5,979 nt of DNA, from assembly GCA_017390125.1 (NCBI GenBank), contig JAFPCT010000020.1:1-5979 (forward strand), in the 5' to 3' direction. This DNA is from Treponema sp. (lineage in GTDB: Bacteria; Spirochaetota; Spirochaetia; Treponematales; Treponemataceae). Shown here piece after piece: positions 1-5,971 of the stretch; within the stretch, counting starts at the first letter, position 1; the number at the start of each line of letters is the position of its first letter. Made by a program: the position numbers and the translations under genes. The notes beneath the pieces were generated by a model. The model saw nothing but the letters and a program-made list of their open reading frames with translations, was not told the DNA's origin and made no database searches.

Positions 1-375
1 AAGGACTGGACTTTCGACAGCCTCTCTTCACTTGAGAAAGCGGTCAAGAAAGCAATCACCCAGTATGACTGGAGAAGTCTGGACAAATACCGTGCGAAAG
101 TCAACTTCTTCTCCATGTCATGGAAACAGGACGAAATGGATCCGAACGCTCAGGAAGAATTTTCAATGCGCAACTTCATGAGGGGAAACAGAGTCCGCTA
201 CAACAAGGAGCTGGACGCAGACTCAACCTCAAGCGAGGCATATCTGCGTACATGGGGCTGGAGCCAGTACGTTTCCGTATGGTACCTTTATTTCAGAAAG
301 GTTAATTTCCCGCAGGATCCGGACATTCACGGAAACTGGGAATGGGCCGGAATCTACATCGGTGAAAAATTGTAA
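1..375 (+). CDS. Unrecognised Trp-rich protein, 3' part only
   Basis: The frame is open from the first base of the window to a TAA at 373-375, giving the last 124 residues of a protein whose start lies outside. I do not recognise a family. The visible part is polar and charged and rich in tryptophan (8 of 124) and other aromatics, with no membrane segment. It ends in an aromatic stretch (YVSVWYLYFRKVNFP, then HGNWEWAGIYIGEKL), which would suit a beta-rich globular domain; that fold is a guess. An ATG at 115 exists, but the frame reads coding-like well upstream of it (DWTFDSLSSLEKAVKKAI), so 115 is an internal Met. The stop overlaps the start of the next gene by one base (TAATG), so the two are probably translated from one mRNA and this product may share an envelope role with the lytic transglycosylase. 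That function is inferred from context only. Confidence 0.8.
   Translation, partial: KDWTFDSLSSLEKAVKKAITQYDWRSLDKYRAKVNFFSMSWKQDEMDPNAQEEFSMRNFMRGNRVRYNKELDADSTSSEAYLRTWGWSQYVSVWYLYFRKVNFPQDPDIHGNWEWAGIYIGEKL
361..365 (+). promoter_or_regulatory. Ribosome binding site for the lytic transglycosylase
   Basis: GGTGA lies nine bases before the ATG at 375, inside the last codons of the upstream gene. It supports choosing this ATG and fits coupled translation through the TAATG overlap. The match to the Shine-Dalgarno consensus is partial. Confidence 0.45.
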
Positions 376-1298
376 TGCAGAAAAAACACAGAATCATTTG
401 CCTTCATTTTTTTCTACTGCTTTCACTTCTTTCCGTTTCTGCCGGAGCCGCAGAAAAAAAAACGGCTTACAAAACAATCAATTACCCGGGGATGCAGACA
501 CAGGAAGTCAAATCCCTTAAGGAAAAATATCTTTCCAAAAATTACAGGGCCTGGCTCTACCGCATTCTTGACGAAGGCCAGCAGTACCGCATTTTTGTAA
601 GGAACGAGCTTGCAAAAAACAACATGCCTGCAATTCTGGAATACCTTCCTCTGGTTGAGTCAGACTACAACCCGAACGCAATGTCCGCCTCAGGGGCAGC
701 CGGATTATGGCAGTTCATGACAAACAGCGTAGCAGGCCTTCTGGAATACAACGAATACGTTGACCAGAGGCTGGATCCATGGGTTTCAACTGAAGCAGCA
801 ATTAAAAAACTTAAGGAAAACTACCGCACCTTCGGAGACTGGCTTCTTGCGATAACTGCATACAACTGCGGAGCCGGAGCCCTGAACAGGGCAATAAAAA
901 AAGCAGGAAGCAGGGATTTCTGGTATCTGTGCCACGAAGGGTACCTTACAAAACAGGCAAGCGGCTATGTTCCGAAACTGCTTGCTCTGGCAGACATAAT
1001 TGAAAACGACTCATTCTATGGACTGGACCTTCCCCAAGGCAGGGCATGGAACGGCACAACTCTGGAAACCAGAGCCGGAATGTTTGATTATGTGACGGTA
1101 AAGGAAAGCATCTCTCTTTCAGCCATAGCCCGGGAACTGCGAATTGATGAAGAAACTTTTCTGAGCCTTAACTCTGCCCTTACAAAAAAAGTTACACCTC
1201 CTTCAAGAAAATACGCAATAAGGTTTCCGGAAGGCATGAAAGAATCCGCCGCATACGCATTGAAAGAAATGGGATTTTCCCCTATTCATGAAAAATAA
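375..1298 (+). CDS. Secreted MltD-like lytic transglycosylase with divergent LysM-like C-terminus
   Basis: This 307-residue protein should cut the MurNAc-GlcNAc bond of peptidoglycan in the periplasm, leaving 1,6-anhydro-MurNAc ends. Residues 1-25 form a signal peptide: basic MQKKHR, a leucine-rich core, and a likely cut after AGA. There is no lipobox Cys. The SLT domain covers about residues 75-210. It has the catalytic Glu95 in LPLVESDYNPNAMSASGAAG, the following GLWQFM, AYNCGAG at 162-168, and YVPKLLALADII at 198-209, which is typical of the MltD branch. Residues 238-285 resemble one LysM repeat (VTVKESISLSAIARELRI, then SLN) but lack the usual GDTL. The E. coli MltD is about 450 residues with two LysM units, so this is a shorter form. 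The start shares one base with the upstream stop, and the OmpA-like gene follows after 31 bases, so all three probably form one operon. Enzyme class is firm; the exact family number is not. Confidence 0.92.
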   Translation: MQKKHRIICLHFFLLLSLLSVSAGAAEKKTAYKTINYPGMQTQEVKSLKEKYLSKNYRAWLYRILDEGQQYRIFVRNELAKNNMPAILEYLPLVESDYNPNAMSASGAAGLWQFMTNSVAGLLEYNEYVDQRLDPWVSTEAAIKKLKENYRTFGDWLLAITAYNCGAGALNRAIKKAGSRDFWYLCHEGYLTKQASGYVPKLLALADIIENDSFYGLDLPQGRAWNGTTLETRAGMFDYVTVKESISLSAIARELRIDEETFLSLNSALTKKVTPPSRKYAIRFPEGMKESAAYALKEMGFSPIHEK

Positions 1299-1316
1299 AT
1301 TCACCGATAATCAAAA

Positions 1317-1322
1317 AGGCGG
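1317..1322 (+). promoter_or_regulatory. Ribosome binding site deciding the OmpA-like gene start
   Basis: AGGCGG sits seven bases before the ATG at 1330. It favours that codon over the in-frame ATG at 1288, which overlaps the previous gene by 11 bases and has no comparable site in front. Confidence 0.6.
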
Positions 1323-1329
1323 TCTATTT

Positions 1330-2670
1330 ATGAAGAGAAATTTTACGTTTTCGGTTATTTTCGTTTCTGCAGTCATGGCTCTGCATGCACAGTACAATCC
1401 TAAGATGAGCTCAAAAAGCAAGATTGACTGGACAACAAAAACATTCATCACTCATATCTCTCTGGACGTAAAAGGCACTAATATGATTCTTCCGGCCGGA
1501 AGAAATTCCGCAGAAAGCCTTATAAAGATAAAAACTCCCGGAATGGTAAAGGACGCCCTCTTTTCACTCTACGTCGACAATCAGAATTATTTCGGCGACA
1601 AAGTCGTGGATGAGACCGTTACTGTTAAGCAGGTTACAAAAATCATTGAAAACGGAAAGCAGTCTCCTGTTCTTTACGCGACAGACGGAAACAGCGTAAG
1701 CACAACCAACTCAATAAACGTAAACGACATGTCCCGTGATTTGATCAGACATAAATATCCCTACACACCGGAAACGCCTATAACTACAGTATCTTCCAGA
1801 CCATACACAGGAATCGTCATTGACGCCCGCGGGGCAATTCCCGTTCACGGAGAATATGTAAAAAGCAAAGTCTATCCAAGCTTTTTCCCTACAGTCTGGG
1901 ACGAAGAGATGAACGTAATTTACGAAAAGAATATTGTGGACAAGGAAATTTCACAGAATTCAGGAATAGTTCAGTTTGACTGGAAAGAAGACTTTACGCG
2001 CTACAGGGACAGAATCGGCCTTGATCCGCTTTACATAAAGGCTTTCAAAGTTTACGGAAGAAACAGAACTGACCCGATAATCCACCGGAAAGACGCTTTG
2101 AAAATTCTTTCTGTAAAGGAAAACCGTGAGCTTCTGAACAAAGGAAAAGTTGTTCTGCTTTTGGACAAAGAAAACCTAATATACGACGTTTCAGTTCCTG
2201 AAAAGAATCCAGAATACTACGCCTCATTCAAGGCTGTTAAAAAATATATTTATGAAAACAAGGTTCCTGATATCGAAATAAGCGACAGCCTTACAGGAAT
2301 TCTTTTCAGCGTTGACCTTAAGTTCATTCCTGACTCACCAAAACTGCTTCCGGCAGAAATGCCACGAATCAGGAAAATCGCAGAGATGCTTTCGGAGATA
2401 ATTGAAAAGAATGAATTCACAATTCTTGTTGAAGGTCATACCGCTGACCTCGGAAAACCAATCGGTCAGATGAACCTTTCCATCGAGCGAACCAGAACCG
2501 TAATGAACGCACTGATTGGCGAAGGAATTCCTGAAAATCTGTTCACCTACAAGGGATACGGAGCGACCCGGCCGGTTGCACCGAACGACACCGAGGAAGG
2601 AAGGGCTCAGAACCGCCGCGTAGACATTACAGCACGTCCACGGGCAACTTACATCAAGAGAGACTGGTAG
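1330..2670 (+). CDS. Secreted OmpA-like C-terminal domain protein (Tp0624-like architecture)
   Basis: The protein has 446 residues from the ATG at 1330. This start is chosen because it has an AGGCGG site and is followed at once by a signal peptide (MKRNFTFSVIFVSAVMALHA, likely cut before Gln21, no lipobox Cys). The frame is open to an ATG at 1288, which would add 14 polar residues in front of the signal and overlap the transglycosylase gene. Residues 21 to about 317 match no family I can name. The C-terminus, about 318-435, is an OmpA-like fold: FSVDLKFIPDS, VEGHTADLG at 367-375, LSIERTRTV at 383-391, YKGYGATRPV, and NRRVDI at 428-433. OmpA-like domains bind the peptidoglycan stem peptide through the Asp of GHTD and the Arg of LSxxRA. 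Here the Asp is Ala372 while Arg387 remains, so binding may be lost or changed. Size and layout recall T. pallidum Tp0624, by memory and not by search. It probably acts in the periplasm alongside the upstream enzyme. Confidence 0.88.
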   Translation: MKRNFTFSVIFVSAVMALHAQYNPKMSSKSKIDWTTKTFITHISLDVKGTNMILPAGRNSAESLIKIKTPGMVKDALFSLYVDNQNYFGDKVVDETVTVKQVTKIIENGKQSPVLYATDGNSVSTTNSINVNDMSRDLIRHKYPYTPETPITTVSSRPYTGIVIDARGAIPVHGEYVKSKVYPSFFPTVWDEEMNVIYEKNIVDKEISQNSGIVQFDWKEDFTRYRDRIGLDPLYIKAFKVYGRNRTDPIIHRKDALKILSVKENRELLNKGKVVLLLDKENLIYDVSVPEKNPEYYASFKAVKKYIYENKVPDIEISDSLTGILFSVDLKFIPDSPKLLPAEMPRIRKIAEMLSEIIEKNEFTILVEGHTADLGKPIGQMNLSIERTRTVMNALIGEGIPENLFTYKGYGATRPVAPNDTEEGRAQNRRVDITARPRATYIKRDW

Positions 2671-2923
2671 CCCTAGTCCGTTCCAAGAACAACAACAAAA
2701 AAAAGCAATGACACCGTAAACAGGATTGGAAGCAAGGCGGCGTACATAAGTCGGAAAAAGCCTTTCTCCGGGTGTCAGTCCCGGTATACGGCGCAGGGAA
2801 TTAAGCTTTTTTTATGTGCTCGAAATCAACTTTTTCTGACAAATTATTCTCCCGAGAAACTACTCAATACAGTTAATAATTCTAATTCCCTATTCTTATA
2901 TGTCAAGAAATTCATTTTGAAAG
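2671..2923. other. Intergenic spacer: structured first half, AT-rich second half
   Basis: The 342 bases between the OmpA-like stop and the leuS ATG hold no gene I can assure. Bases 2671-2815 are GC-richer and rich in inverted repeats: AAAAAAAGC (2698-2706) with GCTTTTTTT (2805-2813), GACACC (2710-2715) with GGTGTC (2771-2776), and CCGGG (2768-2772) with CCCGG (2780-2784). The last two pairings exclude each other. On the minus strand a 24-codon hydrophobic ORF runs from an ATG at 2747 to a TAG at 2673. Bases 2816-2923 are AT-rich and show no further structure or convincing second promoter. This part may simply be upstream promoter DNA for leuS. Confidence 0.5.
2755..2813 (+). terminator. Possible terminator of the envelope operon
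   Basis: AAAAAGC at 2755-2761 can pair with GCTTTTT at 2805-2811, enclosing a five-base-pair CCGGG/CCCGG hairpin with a seven-base loop. Seven Ts (2807-2813) follow. Unlike a classic terminator, the GC stem is separated from the T-run by about 20 bases, so this is a weak call. It is the only T-run with nearby structure on the plus strand between the OmpA-like gene and the leuS promoter. Confidence 0.3.
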
Positions 2924-2952
2924 TTGAGCATGGCGATGTTTTTCTTTATAAT
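2924..2952 (+). promoter_or_regulatory. Sigma-70-type promoter of leuS
   Basis: TTGAGC at 2924-2929 (four of six matches to TTGACA) is followed after exactly 17 bases by a perfect TATAAT at 2947-2952. Transcription would begin near 2958-2960, leaving a leader of about 54 bases before the ATG at 3013. The placement means that the TTG at 2917, the most upstream possible leuS start, would not be on this transcript. Confidence 0.6.
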
Positions 2953-2998
2953 GGGAACGAATTTAACATGGTAAAAAAAATGCGGCAGAACCGCTTTT

Positions 2999-3002
2999 GG
3001 AG
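2999..3002 (+). promoter_or_regulatory. Ribosome binding site for leuS
   Basis: GGAG lies ten bases before the ATG at 3013. It directly follows a small imperfect hairpin (GCGG 2982-2985 with CCGC 2991-2994, extended by an A/T run). It supports 3013 as the start. Confidence 0.5.
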
Positions 3003-3012
3003 TTATAAAAAA

Positions 3013-5565
3013 ATGAGTAAGTATCCTTTTGAGTCAATCGAACCAAAATGGCAGAAATTTTGGGATGAACACAAGACATTCAAGGCAACTGAGGATGAAA
3101 AATTCCCCCCGGAAAAACGCATGTACGTTCTTGACATGTTCCCGTATCCAAGCGCAGCAGGTCTTCATGTAGGCCATCCGGAAGGCTACACCGCAACCGA
3201 CATCTACTGCCGCTACCTGCGCATGAACGGCTACAACGTGCTTCACCCGATGGGATACGATGCATTCGGACTTCCTGCAGAAAACTACGCGATTAAAACA
3301 GGAACCCATCCTAAGACAACAACAAACGCGAACATAGAGCACTTTACCCAGCAGATTAAGTCTTTAGGCTTCAGCTACGACTGGGACCGCTGCGTTTCTA
3401 CCTGTGAGCCTGACTACTACAAGTGGACTCAGTGGATTTTCCTTCAGCTTTACAAAAAAGGCTTGGCATACGAAGCTCAGACTCCGATCAACTGGTGTCC
3501 TAGTTGTATGACAGGACTTGCAAACGAGGAAGTAAAAGACGGAAAGTGCGACCGCTGCGGCGCAGAAGTTACCCATAAAACAATCCGCCAGTGGATTCTT
3601 AAAATCACTGACTATGCAGACCGCCTTGACTCAGACCTTGAAGGCTTGGACTGGCCGGAAAGCGTTAAGCTCATGCAGCACAACTGGATCGGAAAATCTA
3701 CCGGTGCAGAAGTAACTTTCACCGTTGCAGACAAAGACGGAAAACCAACTGACAAAAACCTTACAGTTTACACAACCCGATGCGATACGTTGTTCGGCGC
3801 AACATACATGGTTGTTTCACCGGAGCACAAAATCGTTCCGGAAATCACAACTGCAGAACAGAAAGCAGCTGTTGACGCATACCTTGAAGCAGCCGCTAAA
3901 AAATCAGACCTTGAGCGAACAGACCTTAACAAGGACAAAACCGGTGTATTCAGCGGAAGCTACGCAGTCAACCCTGTAAACGGTAAGCTCATTCCAATCT
4001 GGATCGCAGACTACGTACTCATTTCTTACGGAACAGGTGCTATCATGGCTGTTCCTGCTCACGATACCCGCGACTGGGAATTTGCAAAGAAATTCAACCT
4101 TCCAATCATCGAAGTATTGAAGAGCAAAGTTGACGTACAGAAAGAAGCCTGGACAGAAGACGGAGCTCACGTTAATTCAGAATTCCTTGACGGATTGAAT
4201 AAAGCTGATGCAATTGCAAAAATGCTTGAATTCCTTGAAGAAAAGAAAATCGGCCGCAAGGCAATCAACTACAAGCTCCGTGACTGGGTATTCAGCCGAC
4301 AGCGCTACTGGGGCGAACCGATCCCTTTGGTACACTGCCCTCACTGCGGCACGGTACCGGTACCGGAAGAAGAACTTCCGCTCAAGCTCCCGGAAGTAAA
4401 GAGTTACCAGCCAACAGGTACAGGTGAAAGCCCTCTTGCTGCAATCGATTCTTGGGTAAACTGCAAGTGCCCTAAGTGCGGTGCCGATGCAAAGCGGGAA
4501 ACAAACACAATGCCTCAGTGGGGCGGAAGCTGCTGGTACTACCTTCGCTACCTTGATCCTAAAAACGAAAAGCAGTTCTGCTCGGAAAAGGCAGAAAAAT
4601 ACTGGATGCCGGTAGACCTTTACATTGGTGGTGCTGAGCACGCCGTACTTCACCTTCTGTATGCCCGATTCTGGCACAAAGTTCTTTACGATCTTGGAGT
4701 CGTTTCAACCAAAGAACCGTTCCAGCGCCTTGTGAACCAGGGTATGATCACTTCATTCGCATACCAGAGAAAGAACAAAACTTTGGTTCCAGTTGATGAA
4801 GTTGAAGTAAAAGAAGACGGAAAAGCTTACGAAAAGGCAACCGGCGAACAGCTTGAGCAGATCATCGCAAAGATGAGCAAGTCCCTCAAGAACGTCGTAA
4901 ACCCTGATGATGAGATCAAGGCTTACGGCGCAGACAGCGTACGCATGTACGAAATGTTCATGGGTCCGCTTACAATGAGCAAGCCTTGGGCAACTCAGGG
5001 TATCGTAGGTATCCACCGCTTCCTTGAAAAAGTTTGGGCAATCAGTGAAAAACCGATGGCAGACATCGACCTGAACGGAAAACTTGACGAAAAGCTTACA
5101 TCCGCAAGAAAGACTTTTGCCCAGACAATCAAAAAGGTTACTGAAGACACCGCAACATTGAACTTCAACACCGCAATCAGCCAGATGATGATTTTCATGA
5201 ACGAGCTTTCAAAGCTGGATACAATTCCAACAGCCATCTGGAGCGACTTTGTAAAAGTTCTTTCACCTTACGCTCCTCACCTTGGAGAAGAATTGTGGCA
5301 GAAACTGGGAAACAATGACACAATCGCTTACGTTCAGTGGCCGACTGTAAATGAAGAATGGACAAAGGACAACGAGAAGACAATCGTCGTAATGGTAAAC
5401 GGCAAGCTCCGTGGAAAATTCCAGGCAGCACCGGGAACAGCAGACGACCAGCTCATCGCCGCCGCAAAATCAAACGAAGACGCAAAGAAGTTCCTTGACG
5501 GAAAAGAAATTGTAAAACAGATTGTCGTAAAAGATAAGCTTGTAAACTTTGTAGTTAAGGGATAA
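3013..5565 (+). CDS. leuS: Leucyl-tRNA synthetase
   Basis: This cytosolic class I synthetase (850 residues; E. coli has 860) attaches leucine to tRNA-Leu using ATP. The ATP-binding HIGH motif is HVGH at 52-55 and the second is KMSKS at 620-624. A zinc-type cluster uses Cys162, Cys165, Cys179 and Cys182; a second pairs CPHC (442-445) with CPKC (486-489). The CP1 editing domain, which removes wrongly attached amino acids, has the Thr-rich TTRCDT at 254-259 (usually TTRPDT) and GTGAIMAVPAHDTRD at 340-354 with Asp351 and Asp354. WYYLRY (508-513) and GGAEHAVLHLLYARFWHK are LeuRS signatures. SPYAPHLGEELW near 751-762 belongs to the anticodon-binding bundle, followed by a small C-terminal domain. 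The start at 3013 gives MSKYPFESIEPKWQKFW, matching the normal LeuRS N-terminus. The frame is open back to a TTG at 2917, upstream of the predicted transcript start; ATGs at 2968 and 2980 are less likely alternatives. It appears to be monocistronic, with its own promoter and a strong terminator. Confidence 0.98.
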   Translation: MSKYPFESIEPKWQKFWDEHKTFKATEDEKFPPEKRMYVLDMFPYPSAAGLHVGHPEGYTATDIYCRYLRMNGYNVLHPMGYDAFGLPAENYAIKTGTHPKTTTNANIEHFTQQIKSLGFSYDWDRCVSTCEPDYYKWTQWIFLQLYKKGLAYEAQTPINWCPSCMTGLANEEVKDGKCDRCGAEVTHKTIRQWILKITDYADRLDSDLEGLDWPESVKLMQHNWIGKSTGAEVTFTVADKDGKPTDKNLTVYTTRCDTLFGATYMVVSPEHKIVPEITTAEQKAAVDAYLEAAAKKSDLERTDLNKDKTGVFSGSYAVNPVNGKLIPIWIADYVLISYGTGAIMAVPAHDTRDWEFAKKFNLPIIEVLKSKVDVQKEAWTEDGAHVNSEFLDGLNKADAIAKMLEFLEEKKIGRKAINYKLRDWVFSRQRYWGEPIPLVHCPHCGTVPVPEEELPLKLPEVKSYQPTGTGESPLAAIDSWVNCKCPKCGADAKRETNTMPQWGGSCWYYLRYLDPKNEKQFCSEKAEKYWMPVDLYIGGAEHAVLHLLYARFWHKVLYDLGVVSTKEPFQRLVNQGMITSFAYQRKNKTLVPVDEVEVKEDGKAYEKATGEQLEQIIAKMSKSLKNVVNPDDEIKAYGADSVRMYEMFMGPLTMSKPWATQGIVGIHRFLEKVWAISEKPMADIDLNGKLDEKLTSARKTFAQTIKKVTEDTATLNFNTAISQMMIFMNELSKLDTIPTAIWSDFVKVLSPYAPHLGEELWQKLGNNDTIAYVQWPTVNEEWTKDNEKTIVVMVNGKLRGKFQAAPGTADDQLIAAAKSNEDAKKFLDGKEIVKQIVVKDKLVNFVVKG

Positions 5566-5583
5566 CCCGAAATTAACAAACCT

Positions 5584-5640
5584 AAAAAAGGGGTTGTCCT
5601 AGAAGTAATTAAAACTTCATCAAAGGACAGCCCTTTTTTT
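5584..5640. terminator. Bidirectional intrinsic terminator between leuS and the STAS gene
   Basis: Bases 5584-5600 pair with 5624-5640 in a 17-base-pair stem (six A-T pairs at the base, then GGGGTTGTCCT against AGGACAGCCCT, with two G-U type pairs when read as plus-strand RNA). The 23-base loop contains a second perfect stem, GAAGT (5602-5606) with ACTTC (5614-5618). The plus strand ends in seven Ts and the minus strand in six, so it can stop both leuS and the convergent STAS gene. It begins 18 bases after the leuS stop and ends four bases before the STAS stop codon. Confidence 0.92.
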
Positions 5641-5644
5641 ATGC

Positions 5645-5971
5645 CTATTTTACTTCAGTAACGGAATTAATTATGTTGAACAAATCCTTAAAACCTGTCG
5701 CAAGAAGCTTTCGGTCAACCTCATTAGAAAGAGACATAAGGTAAAGCTTTTTTTTGTATTCCTCTGCGTCATTGTGAGTTGCCATAATGATGCCTATCGC
5801 AGAGGCATCAAGCTCATTTACATTGGCAAGATCAAGGACAACATTAGTTTTTTCAATCGATGAATAAATTTCACTCTGAATATTTGGAGCCGTATAAGCA
5901 TTGAAATCGCCGCTCAAAGTAAACAGAATGTAATCCGCACCTTCTTTTTTTGTATAAGTAAGCTGTTCCAT
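5645..5971 (-). CDS. Single-domain STAS protein, anti-anti-sigma-factor type
   Basis: The protein has 108 residues and is made of one STAS domain, the fold of SpoIIAA/RsbV. These cytosolic proteins bind an anti-sigma factor or another partner when unphosphorylated and let go when a kinase phosphorylates a serine. Visible features are YILFTLSGDFNAYTAPNI at 14-31 (first strands and helix), NVVLDLANVNELDASAIGII at 43-62, and KKLYLMSLSNEVDRKLLATG further on. The usual DSSG site reads DASA at 55-58, so Ser57, equivalent to the phosphorylated serine, is kept, while its neighbours are Ala. The ATG at 5971 is preceded directly by two in-frame TAG codons, so the start cannot be further upstream. The eight bases visible ahead of it show no ribosome binding site. 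It runs convergent to leuS. No kinase, phosphatase or sigma factor is in the window, so the partner is unknown. Confidence 0.87.
   Translation of the reverse strand: MEQLTYTKKEGADYILFTLSGDFNAYTAPNIQSEIYSSIEKTNVVLDLANVNELDASAIGIIMATHNDAEEYKKKLYLMSLSNEVDRKLLATGFKDLFNIINSVTEVK

Noticed and set aside
1288..1329. Upstream ATG at 1288 as start of the OmpA-like protein
   Set aside because: It would put 14 polar residues before an otherwise normal signal peptide, overlaps the previous gene by 11 bases, and has no good ribosome binding site; the ATG at 1330 has AGGCGG seven bases ahead.
2710..2745. Possible SRP (4.5S) RNA core around CAGGATTGGAAGCAAGG
   Set aside because: The conserved apical stem with GGAA tetraloop (TCC GGAA GGA) cannot form here, and the flanking bases do not pair as in that RNA.
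2776..2778. TGA in the minus-strand frame ahead of the hydrophobic ORF as a selenocysteine codon
   Set aside because: The frame upstream is short, with no start codon and no recognisable family, so nothing supports recoding over a plain stop.
2768..2800. Resemblance of CCGGTATACGGCGCAGGGAA to the 3' end of a TPP riboswitch
   Set aside because: The other required elements are missing: there is no CTGAGA or ACCTGAT-type segment upstream, and the downstream gene is leuS, not a thiamine gene.
2836..2866. Second promoter with CTGACA at 2836 and TACTCA at 2861
   Set aside because: The spacing is 19 bases and the -10 match is poor compared with the TTGAGC/TATAAT pair downstream.
4353..4364. Perfect 12-base palindrome GGTACCGGTACC inside leuS
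   Set aside because: It encodes ordinary Thr-Val-Pro-Val-Pro codons in a conserved gene and lacks any sign of an operator role; a chance tandem of GGTACC.
3034..5579. Several minus-strand and shifted-frame ORFs of 60-166 codons inside leuS
   Set aside because: They lie wholly or almost wholly within a conserved gene, give Cys-, Arg- or Phe-rich sequences without domains, and are shadows of its codon use.
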